64,000 nucleotides of DNA from Rhodococcus sp. B50 (lineage in GTDB: Bacteria; Actinomycetota; Actinomycetes; Mycobacteriales; Mycobacteriaceae). Under the pieces are notes generated by a model. The model ran no database searches. It was not told where the DNA came from and saw only the letters and a program-made list of their open reading frames with translations. Below are positions 53,604 to 61,775 of the stretch, piece by piece (position 1 is the first letter of the stretch; each line of letters starts with the position of its first letter). The DNA lies in contig NZ_WPAG02000002.1 in the NCBI RefSeq assembly GCF_013602415.1, positions 4,963,480 through 5,027,479 on the forward strand. The letters run 5' to 3'. The position numbers and the translations under genes are program-made.

Positions 53604-54736
53604 CGAACAGGCTCCATCTCGGGAAGATCGGTGGGCTCGGGTTCGGCCGGAGGTGTGGATTCCGGCGGGGTGGTGCGACGTCGGCGACGGAGCAGGGTGA
53701 TCACCCCGGCGAGGCCGGCGGGGAAGAAGCCGACGACGACGATGAACAGCAGGCCTTGCGCGTAGGTCCAGGCGGAGGGGAAGTTCTCCGACAGGGTGGT
53801 CTGCGCCCAGGCCACACCCACGGCACCGAGGACCGGGCCGAGCAGGGTATTGCGTCCGCCGATGGCGACACCGATGAGGAATGCAATGGACGGGACGATG
53901 CCGACGTCGGCGGGGGAGATGATGCCGACGATGGGCACGAACATCGCCCCGGCGATCCCGGCGAAGAACGCCGCGACGGTGTAGGCGACCACCTTGATCA
54001 GGGCGGGGTCGTAGCCCAGGAAGCGGACACGCTCCTCCTGGTCGCGCACCGCGACGAGCAGCTCGCCGTAACGGGACTGCATGAGCTGGCGGGTCGCGGC
54101 GACGACGAGCAGCAGGATGGCGGCGACGATGAAGAACAGCATCCGCTTGTTGACCGGGTCCGACAGGTCGTACCCGAAGAAGGTGCGGAACCGGTTGAGG
54201 CCGTTCGATCCTCCGGTGGACTGCTGTCCGATGAGCAGGATTGCGAAGGCAGCGGCCAGGGCCTGGGACAGGATCGCGAAGTAGGCACCCTTGACGCGGC
54301 GGGCGAACACACCGAAGCCGAGCAGCGCGGCGATCAGGGCCGGCACGATCAGGATCGCCAGCAGCGTCACGGCGGGCGAGGCGAACGGCACCCAGTAGGC
54401 GGGTAGTTCGCGGATGCCGGCGATCTGCATGAAGTCCGGGACCGAATCGCCGCGGAGCTGCGCGTCGGCGATCTTCAGGTGCATCGCCATGATGTAGGCG
54501 CCGAGGCCGAAGAACACGCCCTGGCCGAGGGTGAGCATACCGCCGCGGCCCCAGGCGAGACCGATGCCGACGGCGACGATCGCGAAACACAGGAACTTGC
54601 CGAGCAGACCGAGCCGGAAATCGGAGAGCACCGCCGGGGCGAGACCGAACAGGATCAGTGCGGCGAGCGCGAAACCTGCTGCGGTGCGTACGGGTCCGGG
54701 TTGGGTTAGCGTGCGGGTCGAGAAGGTCGCGGGCAT
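53600..54736 (-). CDS. urtC: Urea ABC transporter permease UrtC
   Basis: 378 residues, branched-chain amino acid type permease with about ten helices. Contains GIGLAWGRGGMLTLGQGVFFGLGAYIMAMHL and RFLGYDPALIKVVAYTVAAFFAGIAGAMF, the family's cytoplasmic coupling loop. Long Pro/Glu-rich C-terminal tail. Coupled by overlaps with urtB (TGATG) and urtD. Confidence 0.92.
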   Translation of the reverse strand: MPATFSTRTLTQPGPVRTAAGFALAALILFGLAPAVLSDFRLGLLGKFLCFAIVAVGIGLAWGRGGMLTLGQGVFFGLGAYIMAMHLKIADAQLRGDSVPDFMQIAGIRELPAYWVPFASPAVTLLAILIVPALIAALLGFGVFARRVKGAYFAILSQALAAAFAILLIGQQSTGGSNGLNRFRTFFGYDLSDPVNKRMLFFIVAAILLLVVAATRQLMQSRYGELLVAVRDQEERVRFLGYDPALIKVVAYTVAAFFAGIAGAMFVPIVGIISPADVGIVPSIAFLIGVAIGGRNTLLGPVLGAVGVAWAQTTLSENFPSAWTYAQGLLFIVVVGFFPAGLAGVITLLRRRRRTTPPESTPPAEPEPTDLPEMEPVR

Positions 54737-55620
54737 CAGACCAGGCTCCTCGTCTTGACGGCGAACAGGCCCTGCGGACGGACCTGCAGGAAGATCACGA
54801 TGAGCACGAACACGATCACCTTCGCGATCGACGCGGTCGTGGAGTACTCGATGAACGAATTGAGAAGTCCCAGTGCGACGGCTGCGAGCACCGCGCCCTC
54901 GATGCGGCCGAGACCACCGATGACGACCACGAGGAAGGCGTCGATCAGGTACGACTGCCCGATGGTCGGGCTGGTCGAGCCGATCAGGGTCAGGGCGACA
55001 CCGGCGAGACCGGCCAGGCCGGAGCCGAGGAAGAAGGTGGTGATATCGGTGCGGCGGGACGAGATTCCCACGGTCTCGGCGAGATCGCGGTTCTGCACCA
55101 CCGCGCGGATCCGTCGTCCCATCGGCGTGTACTTCATCGACGCGATCAGGGCGATCACGCAGATCACGGCGAGCGCGAGGATGAACAGGCGGGTCTTCGG
55201 GACCACGGCCCCGAAGATCTCCACCCCGCCGGAAAGCCAGGACGGGGCGACGACGTTGACGGCGGGGGCGCCGAAGATGTCGCGGGCGGCCTGCTGAAGC
55301 AGCAGGCCCACACCGAAGGTCACCAGCAGGGTGTCGAGCGGGCGGTGGTACATGCGGCGGATGAGGGTGACTTCGAGTAACACCCCCATCGCGCCGCCGA
55401 CCAGGAAGCCGACGAGCAGGGAGACGAACAGGGACACCCCGGCCGAGGAGATCACCTGCTGCACGACGAAGGCGGTGTAACTGCCGGCCATGATGAATTC
55501 GCCGTGGGCCATGTTGATCACGCCCATCTGGCCGAACGTCAGCGACAGCCCCAACGCCGCCAGTAGCAGGATCGATCCGATACTCAAACCTGTGAACAAC
55601 TGTCCTACAAGGACATCCAT
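54736..55620 (-). CDS. urtB: Urea ABC transporter permease UrtB
   Basis: 294 residues, LivH-type permease, eight or more helices; GLSLTFGQMGVINMAHGEFIMAGSYTAF and MGRRIRAVVQNRDLAETVGISSRRTDITTFFLGSGLAGLAGVAL are characteristic. It forms the membrane channel with UrtC. ATG 55620 lies 33 bases after the urtA stop. Confidence 0.93.
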   Translation of the reverse strand: MDVLVGQLFTGLSIGSILLLAALGLSLTFGQMGVINMAHGEFIMAGSYTAFVVQQVISSAGVSLFVSLLVGFLVGGAMGVLLEVTLIRRMYHRPLDTLLVTFGVGLLLQQAARDIFGAPAVNVVAPSWLSGGVEIFGAVVPKTRLFILALAVICVIALIASMKYTPMGRRIRAVVQNRDLAETVGISSRRTDITTFFLGSGLAGLAGVALTLIGSTSPTIGQSYLIDAFLVVVIGGLGRIEGAVLAAVALGLLNSFIEYSTTASIAKVIVFVLIVIFLQVRPQGLFAVKTRSLV

Positions 55621-55653
55621 GTCGTCTCCCCTCGTCGACTCGGCGGTCGGGTG

Positions 55654-56928
55654 TCAGTTACCGGACAGGCCCGCGGCCCAGTCGTAGGACTCGAGATAGG
55701 GGTCGGGCTCGATCGCACCGTCGGACTCCCACACGGTGTAGATCAGGCCGTCGCCGCGGATCTCACCGATGCGGGCGGTCTTGGTGATGTGGTGGTTGTC
55801 GCCGTCGATCGTCACGGTGCCCTCGGGTGCTTCGAAGGACACTCCGTCGGCAGCTGCGATCACGTCGTCGACCTCGAACGATCCGGCCTTCTCGACCGTG
55901 TTCTTCCACAGGAAGACCGAGGTGTAGGCGGCCTCCATGGGATCGGAGGTCGGCTTGTTCGCGCCGTACTTCGCCTTGTACGCCTCGACGAAGGAGGTGT
56001 TCTCGGGCGAGTCGACGGTCTGGTAGTAGTTCCACGCGGTGAGCTGGCCCTCGATGTTCTGCGCACCGATGCCGCCCACCTCCTCCTCTGCGATCGACAC
56101 CGAGACGACCGGCATGTCCTTCGCGTTCAGGCCGGCGTTGGTGTACTCGCGGAAGAACGCGACGTTGGAATCGCCGTTGAGGGTGTTGAAGACGGCGTCG
56201 GCGTCGGCCGTGCGCACCTTGTTGACGATGGTGGAGAAGTCGGTGGAGCCGAGCGGGGTGTAGTCCTCGCCCTTGATCTCGATGCCGTTGGCCTCGGCGT
56301 AGGCCTTGATGATGCGGTTGGCGGTCTGCGGGAAGACGTAGTCGCTACCGACGAGGTAGAGCGACTTCACGCCCTGTTCCTTCAGGTAGTCCAGGGCGGG
56401 CACGATCTGCTGGTTGGTGGTCGCGCCGGTATAGAAGATGTTCGACGACGACTCGAGGCCCTCGTACTGGACGGGGTAGTACAGCAGCGCGTTGCGGTCC
56501 TCGAAGACCGGCAACATCGCCTTGCGGCTCGACGACGTCCATCCCCCGAACACCGCTGCGACACAGTCGGATCCGATGAGCTTCTCGGCCTTCTCTGCGA
56601 ACACGGTGGGCTCGGATGCGCCGTCCTCGGAGACGATCTGGATCTGCTTGCCGAGGACTCCTCCGTCGGCGTTGATCTCCTCGACGGCCAGTGCGATCGA
56701 ATCGCGGACGGTGACCTCGGAGATGGCCATCGTGCCCGACAGCGAGTTGAGCGAGCCCACCTTGACGGTGTCGCCCGAGGTGTCGACGCACGACGCAGCA
56801 CCGGAGGCGGCGGTGCTGCCCTCGTCGCCCGCGCGGCTTCCGCAGGCGGACAGGACGAGTCCGACTGCGACGAGTGCGGCGGGGGCCGCGATGGCGCGGG
56901 TGGCGAGCCTGGACCTGACAACAGACAT
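55654..56928 (-). CDS. urtA: Urea ABC transporter substrate-binding lipoprotein UrtA
   Basis: 424 residues. Lipoprotein signal: ALVAVGLVLSACGS with the lipobox Cys at residue ~31. The mature part is a type I periplasmic-binding fold of the urea/amide branch: VKVGSLNSLSGTMAISEVTVRDSIALAVEEINADGGVLGKQI, VFGGWTSSSRKAMLPVFE, LLYYPVQYEGLESSSNIFYTGATTNQQ. ATG 56928 follows GAAGGAAGG; the ORF upstream of it crosses the operator region. Confidence 0.93.
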   Translation of the reverse strand: MSVVRSRLATRAIAAPAALVAVGLVLSACGSRAGDEGSTAASGAASCVDTSGDTVKVGSLNSLSGTMAISEVTVRDSIALAVEEINADGGVLGKQIQIVSEDGASEPTVFAEKAEKLIGSDCVAAVFGGWTSSSRKAMLPVFEDRNALLYYPVQYEGLESSSNIFYTGATTNQQIVPALDYLKEQGVKSLYLVGSDYVFPQTANRIIKAYAEANGIEIKGEDYTPLGSTDFSTIVNKVRTADADAVFNTLNGDSNVAFFREYTNAGLNAKDMPVVSVSIAEEEVGGIGAQNIEGQLTAWNYYQTVDSPENTSFVEAYKAKYGANKPTSDPMEAAYTSVFLWKNTVEKAGSFEVDDVIAAADGVSFEAPEGTVTIDGDNHHITKTARIGEIRGDGLIYTVWESDGAIEPDPYLESYDWAAGLSGN

Positions 56929-56981
56929 GTAGAGCCCTTCCTTCGAAGGTGTGGCCGGGAGGACCCGGTGTATCCGGGCGG

Positions 56982-57000
56982 CGTATACAGCGCTGTATCC
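56982..57000 (-). promoter_or_regulatory. GTATAC palindromic operator upstream of urtA
   Basis: On the plus strand GTATACAGCGCTGTATCC contains the perfect 14-base palindrome ATACAGCGCTGTAT. Its GTATACAG half equals the repeats at the urea carboxylase start, linking the two promoters to one regulator, probably the GntR protein of this cluster. Confidence 0.6.
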
Positions 57001-57047
57001 GTGAGGCCACACAGTAGAAGGGAGTTGTTGCGCGGGAATATCTTCCG

Positions 57048-57094
57048 GTCACGGTTTCGTGACGCAGATTTCGCGTGTGTTACGAAGTGCGCAC
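57048..57094 (-). promoter_or_regulatory. Two GlnR-like boxes upstream of urtA
   Basis: GTCACGGTTTCGTGAC (57048–57063) and GTTACGAAGTGCGCAC (57079–57094) both fit GTnAC-N6-GnnAC (AC-N9-AC), the GlnR box form, with starts 31 bases apart. They lie 120–166 bases before the urtA start, consistent with nitrogen-controlled activation. Confidence 0.45.
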
Positions 57095-57117
57095 ACATAG
57101 CCGCTCCGGCCTTTGCT

Positions 57118-57163
57118 ATCCGCTACGGCAAACAACCGCAGCGGATGGCAAAGACGGTAGCGA
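57118..57163 (-). repeat. Palindromic element, left copy
   Basis: ATCCGCTAC (57118–57126) faces GCAGCGGAT (57138–57146) around an 11-base centre, followed by GGCAAA and a third half-site GTAGCGA. The element ends directly at the stop codon of the AbiEi/Vsr-like gene and is related to the copy at 58159–58205 in the same orientation. Confidence 0.7.
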
Positions 57164-58045
57164 CTACCTCCGGGCGCGGGTGACGGCGCGATCGAAACGG
57201 GCGCGGACGACGTCGAACCGGAACAGTTCCGGCCACGTCCAGCGGATCACCTCGAAGCCGAGATCACGCAACGCGTCCTCGCGCCGCTTCTCTCGTCGGA
57301 CCGCCTCGATACCGCCCTCGTCGTACTTGCTCATGCCGTCGAACTCGCCGACGACGCCCTCCTCCCAGTAGAAATCGGCTCGGCCCACGAAGAGGCCACC
57401 AGTGGTTCTGATCTCCTTCTGCAGGATCGGCGAGGGCATGCCGAACTCCTGCATGCGCACGCGGCTGAGCGACTCGCCAGGACTTTCACTGCGACCGTCG
57501 ACGAATGTTGCCAACCGCCGTGCCGCGGCGATGCCCGTACGAGGGCCCGACTCGGCGAGGCAACGGGCGAGAGCTTCCGTGAACCCCGGCTGACGGGCCG
57601 CGGCGGAGTCACCCGCGATCACCGCTTCGTCGAAGTCGAGCGTGCAGGCGAGGTCGACGACCGTCCGGGCCATCGACGTGCAGGAAACTCCGTCCACCTC
57701 CGAGCGGTCGTCGGTGGGGAGTGGCGCGACGTGCAGGTGGCGACTTGCGGTCCTGCGTCCACCACCACACCTGTCGCGGCTGACGTGCACCCGCGTGAGG
57801 TCCGGCTTCCACAGGGCGAGTCCGTGCAGGACGGCGGCGGACTCGTGGCTGGTCACGGTGTCGGCGGACAGGCGTGCACCGACGGACCGGACGCGCATGC
57901 GGTAACGGTCGAGGTCGTCGAGGGATGTGTCGGCGATGTACACCCCGGGTTCGAGTCGTTCGAGTTCACCGTTGCGCAGGGCTCGGCGGATCTCGGTGTC
58001 GCTGAGGCCGGTCGTCAGGGCGTCGGCGCGCAGGATGGGCTGCAT
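57164..58045 (-). CDS. AbiEi-like antitoxin fold with C-terminal Vsr/DUF559-like nuclease domain
   Basis: 293 residues. Residues ~1–75 resemble the AbiEi_4 winged-helix (TGLSDTEIRRALRNGELERLEPGVYIA); the middle resembles the AbiEi C-terminal region (VTSHESAAVLHGLALW, TSMARTVVDLACTLDFDEAVIAGDSAAAR). The end looks like a DUF559/Vsr-type endonuclease core: FVGRADFYWEEGVVGEFDGMSKYDE..., REKRREDALRDLGFEVIRWTWPEL, with Asp, Glu and Lys/Arg in the right order. Such genes are common in actinomycetes without a known toxin partner, and none is seen here. ATG 58045. Flanked by related palindromes. Confidence 0.65.
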   Translation of the reverse strand: MQPILRADALTTGLSDTEIRRALRNGELERLEPGVYIADTSLDDLDRYRMRVRSVGARLSADTVTSHESAAVLHGLALWKPDLTRVHVSRDRCGGGRRTASRHLHVAPLPTDDRSEVDGVSCTSMARTVVDLACTLDFDEAVIAGDSAAARQPGFTEALARCLAESGPRTGIAAARRLATFVDGRSESPGESLSRVRMQEFGMPSPILQKEIRTTGGLFVGRADFYWEEGVVGEFDGMSKYDEGGIEAVRREKRREDALRDLGFEVIRWTWPELFRFDVVRARFDRAVTRARR

Positions 58046-58158
58046 GGCGACCACCGTGCCCCACGTCCGCCGCCGAAAAGCCGCGGACGACACGGATTCC
58101 GATCGATCTGTGGATGAGGCGGCGCCCTGTGGACAACGCGTTCGCTACATCTTTCGTC

Positions 58159-58205
58159 ATCCGCTACAGCAATTGCGGTAGCGGATGGCAAAACCTGTAG
58201 CGGAT
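58159..58205 (-). repeat. Palindromic element, right copy
   Basis: 58159–58186 is a 28-base palindrome with one mismatched pair: arms ATCCGCTAC and GTAGCGGAT around GCAATTGC-type centre. It is followed by GGCAAAA and a third half-site GTAGCGGAT (58197–58205). It lies 3 bases beyond the stop of the oxidoreductase gene and 113 bases before the AbiEi-like start. Could be a terminator, a REP-like repeat or a protein site. Confidence 0.75.
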
Positions 58206-58208
58206 GGG

Positions 58209-58610
58209 TCAGGACGCTTCGAGGACCGAGCCCATGACGCGCTCGACTGCGATCTCGATGACGACGCGGCGGGGGTTCGGGCGGGGCTCGCGGTAGCGAG
58301 CGGCGTAGCGACGCTCACCTTCGCGGACGTCGGCCGGCTCGCGCGTCACGCGGGCCGGGCCCTCGAGGGTGAGCCAGCGGCCGCCGTCGACCTGACTGAC
58401 GACGGCGTAACCGCCGCGCTCCACGTTGAGCGTCTTCTGCGAGCCCTCGAAGGTGATGACCCGTGCGAGGCCGGCCTCTCCGTCCCACGTGAACCCGACG
58501 GCGACGACGTGCGGCGAGCCGTCCTTACGGAGGGTCGTGAGCGTCGCGAGGTGGTACTCGGAGAGGAACTCGAGCGCCTTCGGACCTATCGCGTCGGGGG
58601 TGCGTGCCAT
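58209..58610 (-). CDS. PPOX-class F420-dependent oxidoreductase
   Basis: 133 residues, split-barrel fold of the Rv1155-like family: EYHLATLTTLRKDGSPHVVAVGFTWDGEAGLARVITFEGSQKTLNVERGGYAVVSQVDGGRWLTLEGPARV, with the Lys/Asn region that contacts F420. It should use reduced F420 to reduce small molecules such as biliverdin or quinones; substrate not known. Starts 19 bases downstream of ramB on the same strand and may share its transcript. Confidence 0.78.
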   Translation of the reverse strand: MARTPDAIGPKALEFLSEYHLATLTTLRKDGSPHVVAVGFTWDGEAGLARVITFEGSQKTLNVERGGYAVVSQVDGGRWLTLEGPARVTREPADVREGERRYAARYREPRPNPRRVVIEIAVERVMGSVLEAS

Positions 58611-58629
58611 GCGACGAGCCTACCGACGC

Positions 58630-60042
58630 TCAGCGCACCAGATACGGCGAGACCGAGGAGCGGTGCTCGTTGATGTCGATCTCCTTGCCCAGGGGCGGGA
58701 ACGCGCGCTGAGGGCAGTTCATCCGCTCGCACACGCGACAACCGGAGCCGATCGGTGTGCCGGGGTTGGAGTCGTCGAGGTCGAGACCGTCGGCGTAGAC
58801 GAGACGATGCGCGTGCCGCAGTTCGCACCCGAGCCCGATCGCGAAGGTCTTCGACGGCTGGCCGTACCGCGCGGCGCGACGCTCCACGGTGCGCGCGACC
58901 CACAGATAGCGGCGACCGTCAGGCATCTGCGCGATCTGCGTCATGATCTTGCCGGGATAGGCGAAGGTCTCGTAGACGTTCCACAACGGGCACGTGCCAC
59001 CGCTCGTGGAGAAGTGGAAACCGGTGGCGGACTGCCGCTTCGACATGTTCCCTGCGCGGTCGACGCGAACGAACGAGAACGGGACGCCCCGCAGTTTCGG
59101 GCGTTGCAGGGTCGAGAGCCGGTGCGCAATCGTCTCGTAGCTGACGCCGTAGAAGGCCGACAGGCGCTCGATGTCGTACCGGAAGTCCTCGGCGATCTCG
59201 TGGAACTGCGTGTACGGCAGGATCAACGCGGCTGCCCAGTAATTGGCGAGCCCGAGGCGGGCCAGTGCTCGCGAGGGGTCGCTGGTGAACGAGCCCTCCG
59301 CGACGAGACGGTCGATGAGCTCTCCGCACTCCAGATACGCGAGTTCGAGGGCCAGCTTGAACACCTGCTGGCCGCCGGACAGTTGCGGCGCGACCTCGAG
59401 GACGCGGGTCTCGGGGTCGTAGCGGTGCAGGATGTTCTCGCCGAGGTCGATGCGCTTGACGATCTGCACGTCGTGGGCCGTGGTCAGGCGTCGGGCGATC
59501 TCGCCGCCGACATCGCCGCGGTGGAATCGGATGCGGTTGGCCAGTTCCTCGGCGGCGGTGTCGAGATCGTGCAGGTAGTTCTGCCGCTGGTAGAAGTAGT
59601 CGCGCACCTCTTCGTGCGGCATGGTGATCGCGCCGCTGCCGCTTCCGTCGCTGTACCGCTCCTCGGTGGCAACGGCGAGCTGGGCGGTGGTGTTACGGAA
59701 GCGCCGGTGCAGGTTGACCATCGCCCGCGCGAGGGTGGGGTGGGCGGCGACCATCTCGGCGATCTCCTGAGCGTCGGCTTCGATGCCCATCTCCCGGTCG
59801 AGTGCGACCTCGCGCATCTCGGCGATCAGGCGCGTGTCGTCCTGCGAGGAGAAGAAGGTGGCGTCCACCCCGAAGACCTCGCTGATGCGGAGCAGGACGG
59901 GCACGGTCAGAGGCCGGACGTCGTGCTCGATCTGATTGAGATAGCTCGCGGAGATCTCGAGGGTCTTGGCGAGCGCCGCTTGGCTGAGTCCTCGCTCGGT
60001 GCGTAGCTGCCGCAGCCGGGCGCCTACATAGGTCTTGGCCAT
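58630..60042 (-). CDS. ramB: Transcriptional regulator RamB
   Basis: 470 residues, XRE/ImmA-linked ScfR family. N-terminal HTH at ~8–62 (GARLRQLRTERGLSQAALAKTLEISASYLNQIEHDVRPLT), an IrrE-like peptidase-derived core (LELAYLECGELIDRL in place of HExxH), and a C-terminal cysteine motif CRVCERMNCPQRAFPPLG. RamB controls acetate and glyoxylate-cycle genes such as icl in corynebacteria and mycobacteria, matching the divergent isocitrate lyase gene. ATG 60042. Confidence 0.92.
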   Translation of the reverse strand: MAKTYVGARLRQLRTERGLSQAALAKTLEISASYLNQIEHDVRPLTVPVLLRISEVFGVDATFFSSQDDTRLIAEMREVALDREMGIEADAQEIAEMVAAHPTLARAMVNLHRRFRNTTAQLAVATEERYSDGSGSGAITMPHEEVRDYFYQRQNYLHDLDTAAEELANRIRFHRGDVGGEIARRLTTAHDVQIVKRIDLGENILHRYDPETRVLEVAPQLSGGQQVFKLALELAYLECGELIDRLVAEGSFTSDPSRALARLGLANYWAAALILPYTQFHEIAEDFRYDIERLSAFYGVSYETIAHRLSTLQRPKLRGVPFSFVRVDRAGNMSKRQSATGFHFSTSGGTCPLWNVYETFAYPGKIMTQIAQMPDGRRYLWVARTVERRAARYGQPSKTFAIGLGCELRHAHRLVYADGLDLDDSNPGTPIGSGCRVCERMNCPQRAFPPLGKEIDINEHRSSVSPYLVR

Positions 60043-60095
60043 TCGCCCAGGGTAGAACTGCCTGGCAGCCTTCGCAAGGTGACGTTCGCAGCGTG

Positions 60096-61286
60096 TTAAT
60101 CGACGGTGTCCGGTGACGTTTCGAGGCCGAACCACGAACCGGGTGCGAACGCCTCGAACCGGATCGACGCCGGGGCGACACCGGAGGCGACGAGGTCGGT
60201 GCGGATCGCGCGCATGAACGGGATCGGACCGCACACGTAGGTGCGGGCGTCACCCGGAATCATCAAGCCGGACAGGGGAGTTCGTCCGCCGCTGCGGATC
60301 TCGTCGTATTCGGTGTAGCGCACGTGGAGTCGGGCGTTCGGCAACGAGTCGACCAGGGTCCGGATCTCGGTCCGGTGCGGTTGCTCGTAGGGGGTGCGGT
60401 CGAGATGGACGACGTCGACGCTCCGGCCGTCCTGGCGGGACTGCAGGTCGCGCAGCGCGGCGATGGTCATCGTCACGCCCACCCCCGCGGAGACGAGAAG
60501 CAGCGGTTCGCTGCCCGGGTCGACCACCACGCTGCCGAAGGGTGGTGACACGAGGAGGTGGTCGCCGACCCGCACACCGTCGCACAGCATCGGGGAGACG
60601 AGTCCGCCCGGAATCCGCTTGACGGTGACCGCCCACTCGCCGCTCGCCCGGCCTGGGAACACCGTGTACTGGCGGATCTGCTCGGTCCCGTCGGGGAGCG
60701 CGACCCGCACCGAGATGTACTGCCCGGGAAGGAAGACCGGCAGTGGTCCACCGTCGACGGAGCGGAGGTGGAGGGTGGCCGCGTGCGCACCGTCGTATTC
60801 GTGTGCGGTGACGAACACCCGACGCCAGATGTCGCCGGGTGCGACACCGGCCTGCCGGTACAGCTTCGTCTCCTGCTCGACCAGGGAATTCGCCATCATC
60901 GTGTACACCTCGTGCCAGGCCACGGCGACCTGCGGGGTGGCGGCCGCGCCGAGCACCTCGGCTATCGCGGCGAAGAGGTGGGTCCGCACGATCTCGTAGT
61001 GCGCGGACCGCACCCCGAGGGAGGCGTGTTTGGCGGCGATCCGCTCCATGATCGGGTCGATGTCGGTCGGCGCGTGGGTGACGAGAAGCGACGCGAAAGC
61101 GGCGATCGAGTCGGCGAGTGCCCGTTGCTGGGCGCCGTTGGCCTGGTTGGTGCGGTTGAAGGTGTCCCGCAGGGACGGGACGGCCCGGAAGAGCCGGTTG
61201 TAGAAGACACGTGAGATCGTGCCGATCTCGGCGCCGACCACCGGCAGGGTCGCTTGGACGATCGACCGCGACGTACTCGAGAGAAT
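60096..61286 (-). CDS. hmp: Flavohemoprotein (nitric oxide dioxygenase type), probable ATT start
   Basis: 396 residues. Globin domain with Tyr29, Phe43, Gln53 and proximal His87 (RIAAKHASLGVRSAHYEIVRTHL), then FAD domain (IRQYTVFPG, GGLVSPMLCD) and NAD domain (LVSAGVGVTMTIAAL, TYVCGPIPFMRAI). It should oxidise NO to nitrate using NADH and heme. No ATG, GTG or TTG fits: the nearest, TTG 61400, adds 38 non-globin residues. ATT 61286, five bases after AGGAG, gives residue numbers that equal E. coli Hmp (Y29, F43, Q53). Alternatively the TTG is used. Confidence 0.82.
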   Translation of the reverse strand: MLSSTSRSIVQATLPVVGAEIGTISRVFYNRLFRAVPSLRDTFNRTNQANGAQQRALADSIAAFASLLVTHAPTDIDPIMERIAAKHASLGVRSAHYEIVRTHLFAAIAEVLGAAATPQVAVAWHEVYTMMANSLVEQETKLYRQAGVAPGDIWRRVFVTAHEYDGAHAATLHLRSVDGGPLPVFLPGQYISVRVALPDGTEQIRQYTVFPGRASGEWAVTVKRIPGGLVSPMLCDGVRVGDHLLVSPPFGSVVVDPGSEPLLLVSAGVGVTMTIAALRDLQSRQDGRSVDVVHLDRTPYEQPHRTEIRTLVDSLPNARLHVRYTEYDEIRSGGRTPLSGLMIPGDARTYVCGPIPFMRAIRTDLVASGVAPASIRFEAFAPGSWFGLETSPDTVD

Positions 61287-61775
61287 GTCGACTCCTCGTG
61301 TTCGGGGGCTGTTCGGCCGGGGCGCGGACGGACGAAGCAGTACGACATGCCGGCCCCGATCCGGCCGGAGACATGTTACGGGTGGGAGTCGAGGGGTCAA
61401 TGGGGCTCACAGTGGACGATCGCCCCTGTGTGAAGGCAGTCACAGACGGATGTCCGATCCGTCCGCCGATGGGTGATTCGGCGGGGCGATGCGTCCCGGC
61501 ATCCACGCGAGGGTCGGAGCGGTAAAACCCGAGGTAGTTCCTACTCGCCGGTAATAAACCTGTGCCCGATTCGGGTAGTTGGACCGACCATCGATTAGCA
61601 ATATTTGCAATGCCTGCCACGAAAATAGCCGAGATTGGCATTAGCAACAGGTAGACGGGGTTTTTGCGCTGTGTCATTGTCGTTCTTGTACATCCGAACG
61701 GCACGCAAAGGATGTGAAGTCGTACAAGCGTACTGCTTCATCCCGAGCGGGGCAGATCTAGAGAGTGGAGATTTG
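61287..61775. promoter_or_regulatory. Long divergent regulatory region of hmp and icl
   Basis: 489 bases without a convincing gene, the longest such stretch in the window, AT-rich at 61530–61700. It holds the RamB-like site and, nearer icl, an inverted repeat: ACATCC (61690–61695) with GGATGT (61710–61715), flanked by CTTGTAC (61685–61691) and GTACAAG (61722–61728). Confidence 0.5.
61598..61611 (+). promoter_or_regulatory. Probable RamB site
   Basis: GCAATATTTGC (61598–61608) is palindromic and contains ATTTGCAAT (61603–61611), close to the RamB motif A(A/G)TTTGCAAA. It lies 165–178 bases before the icl start, and ramB is encoded 1.5 kb away. Confidence 0.5.
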
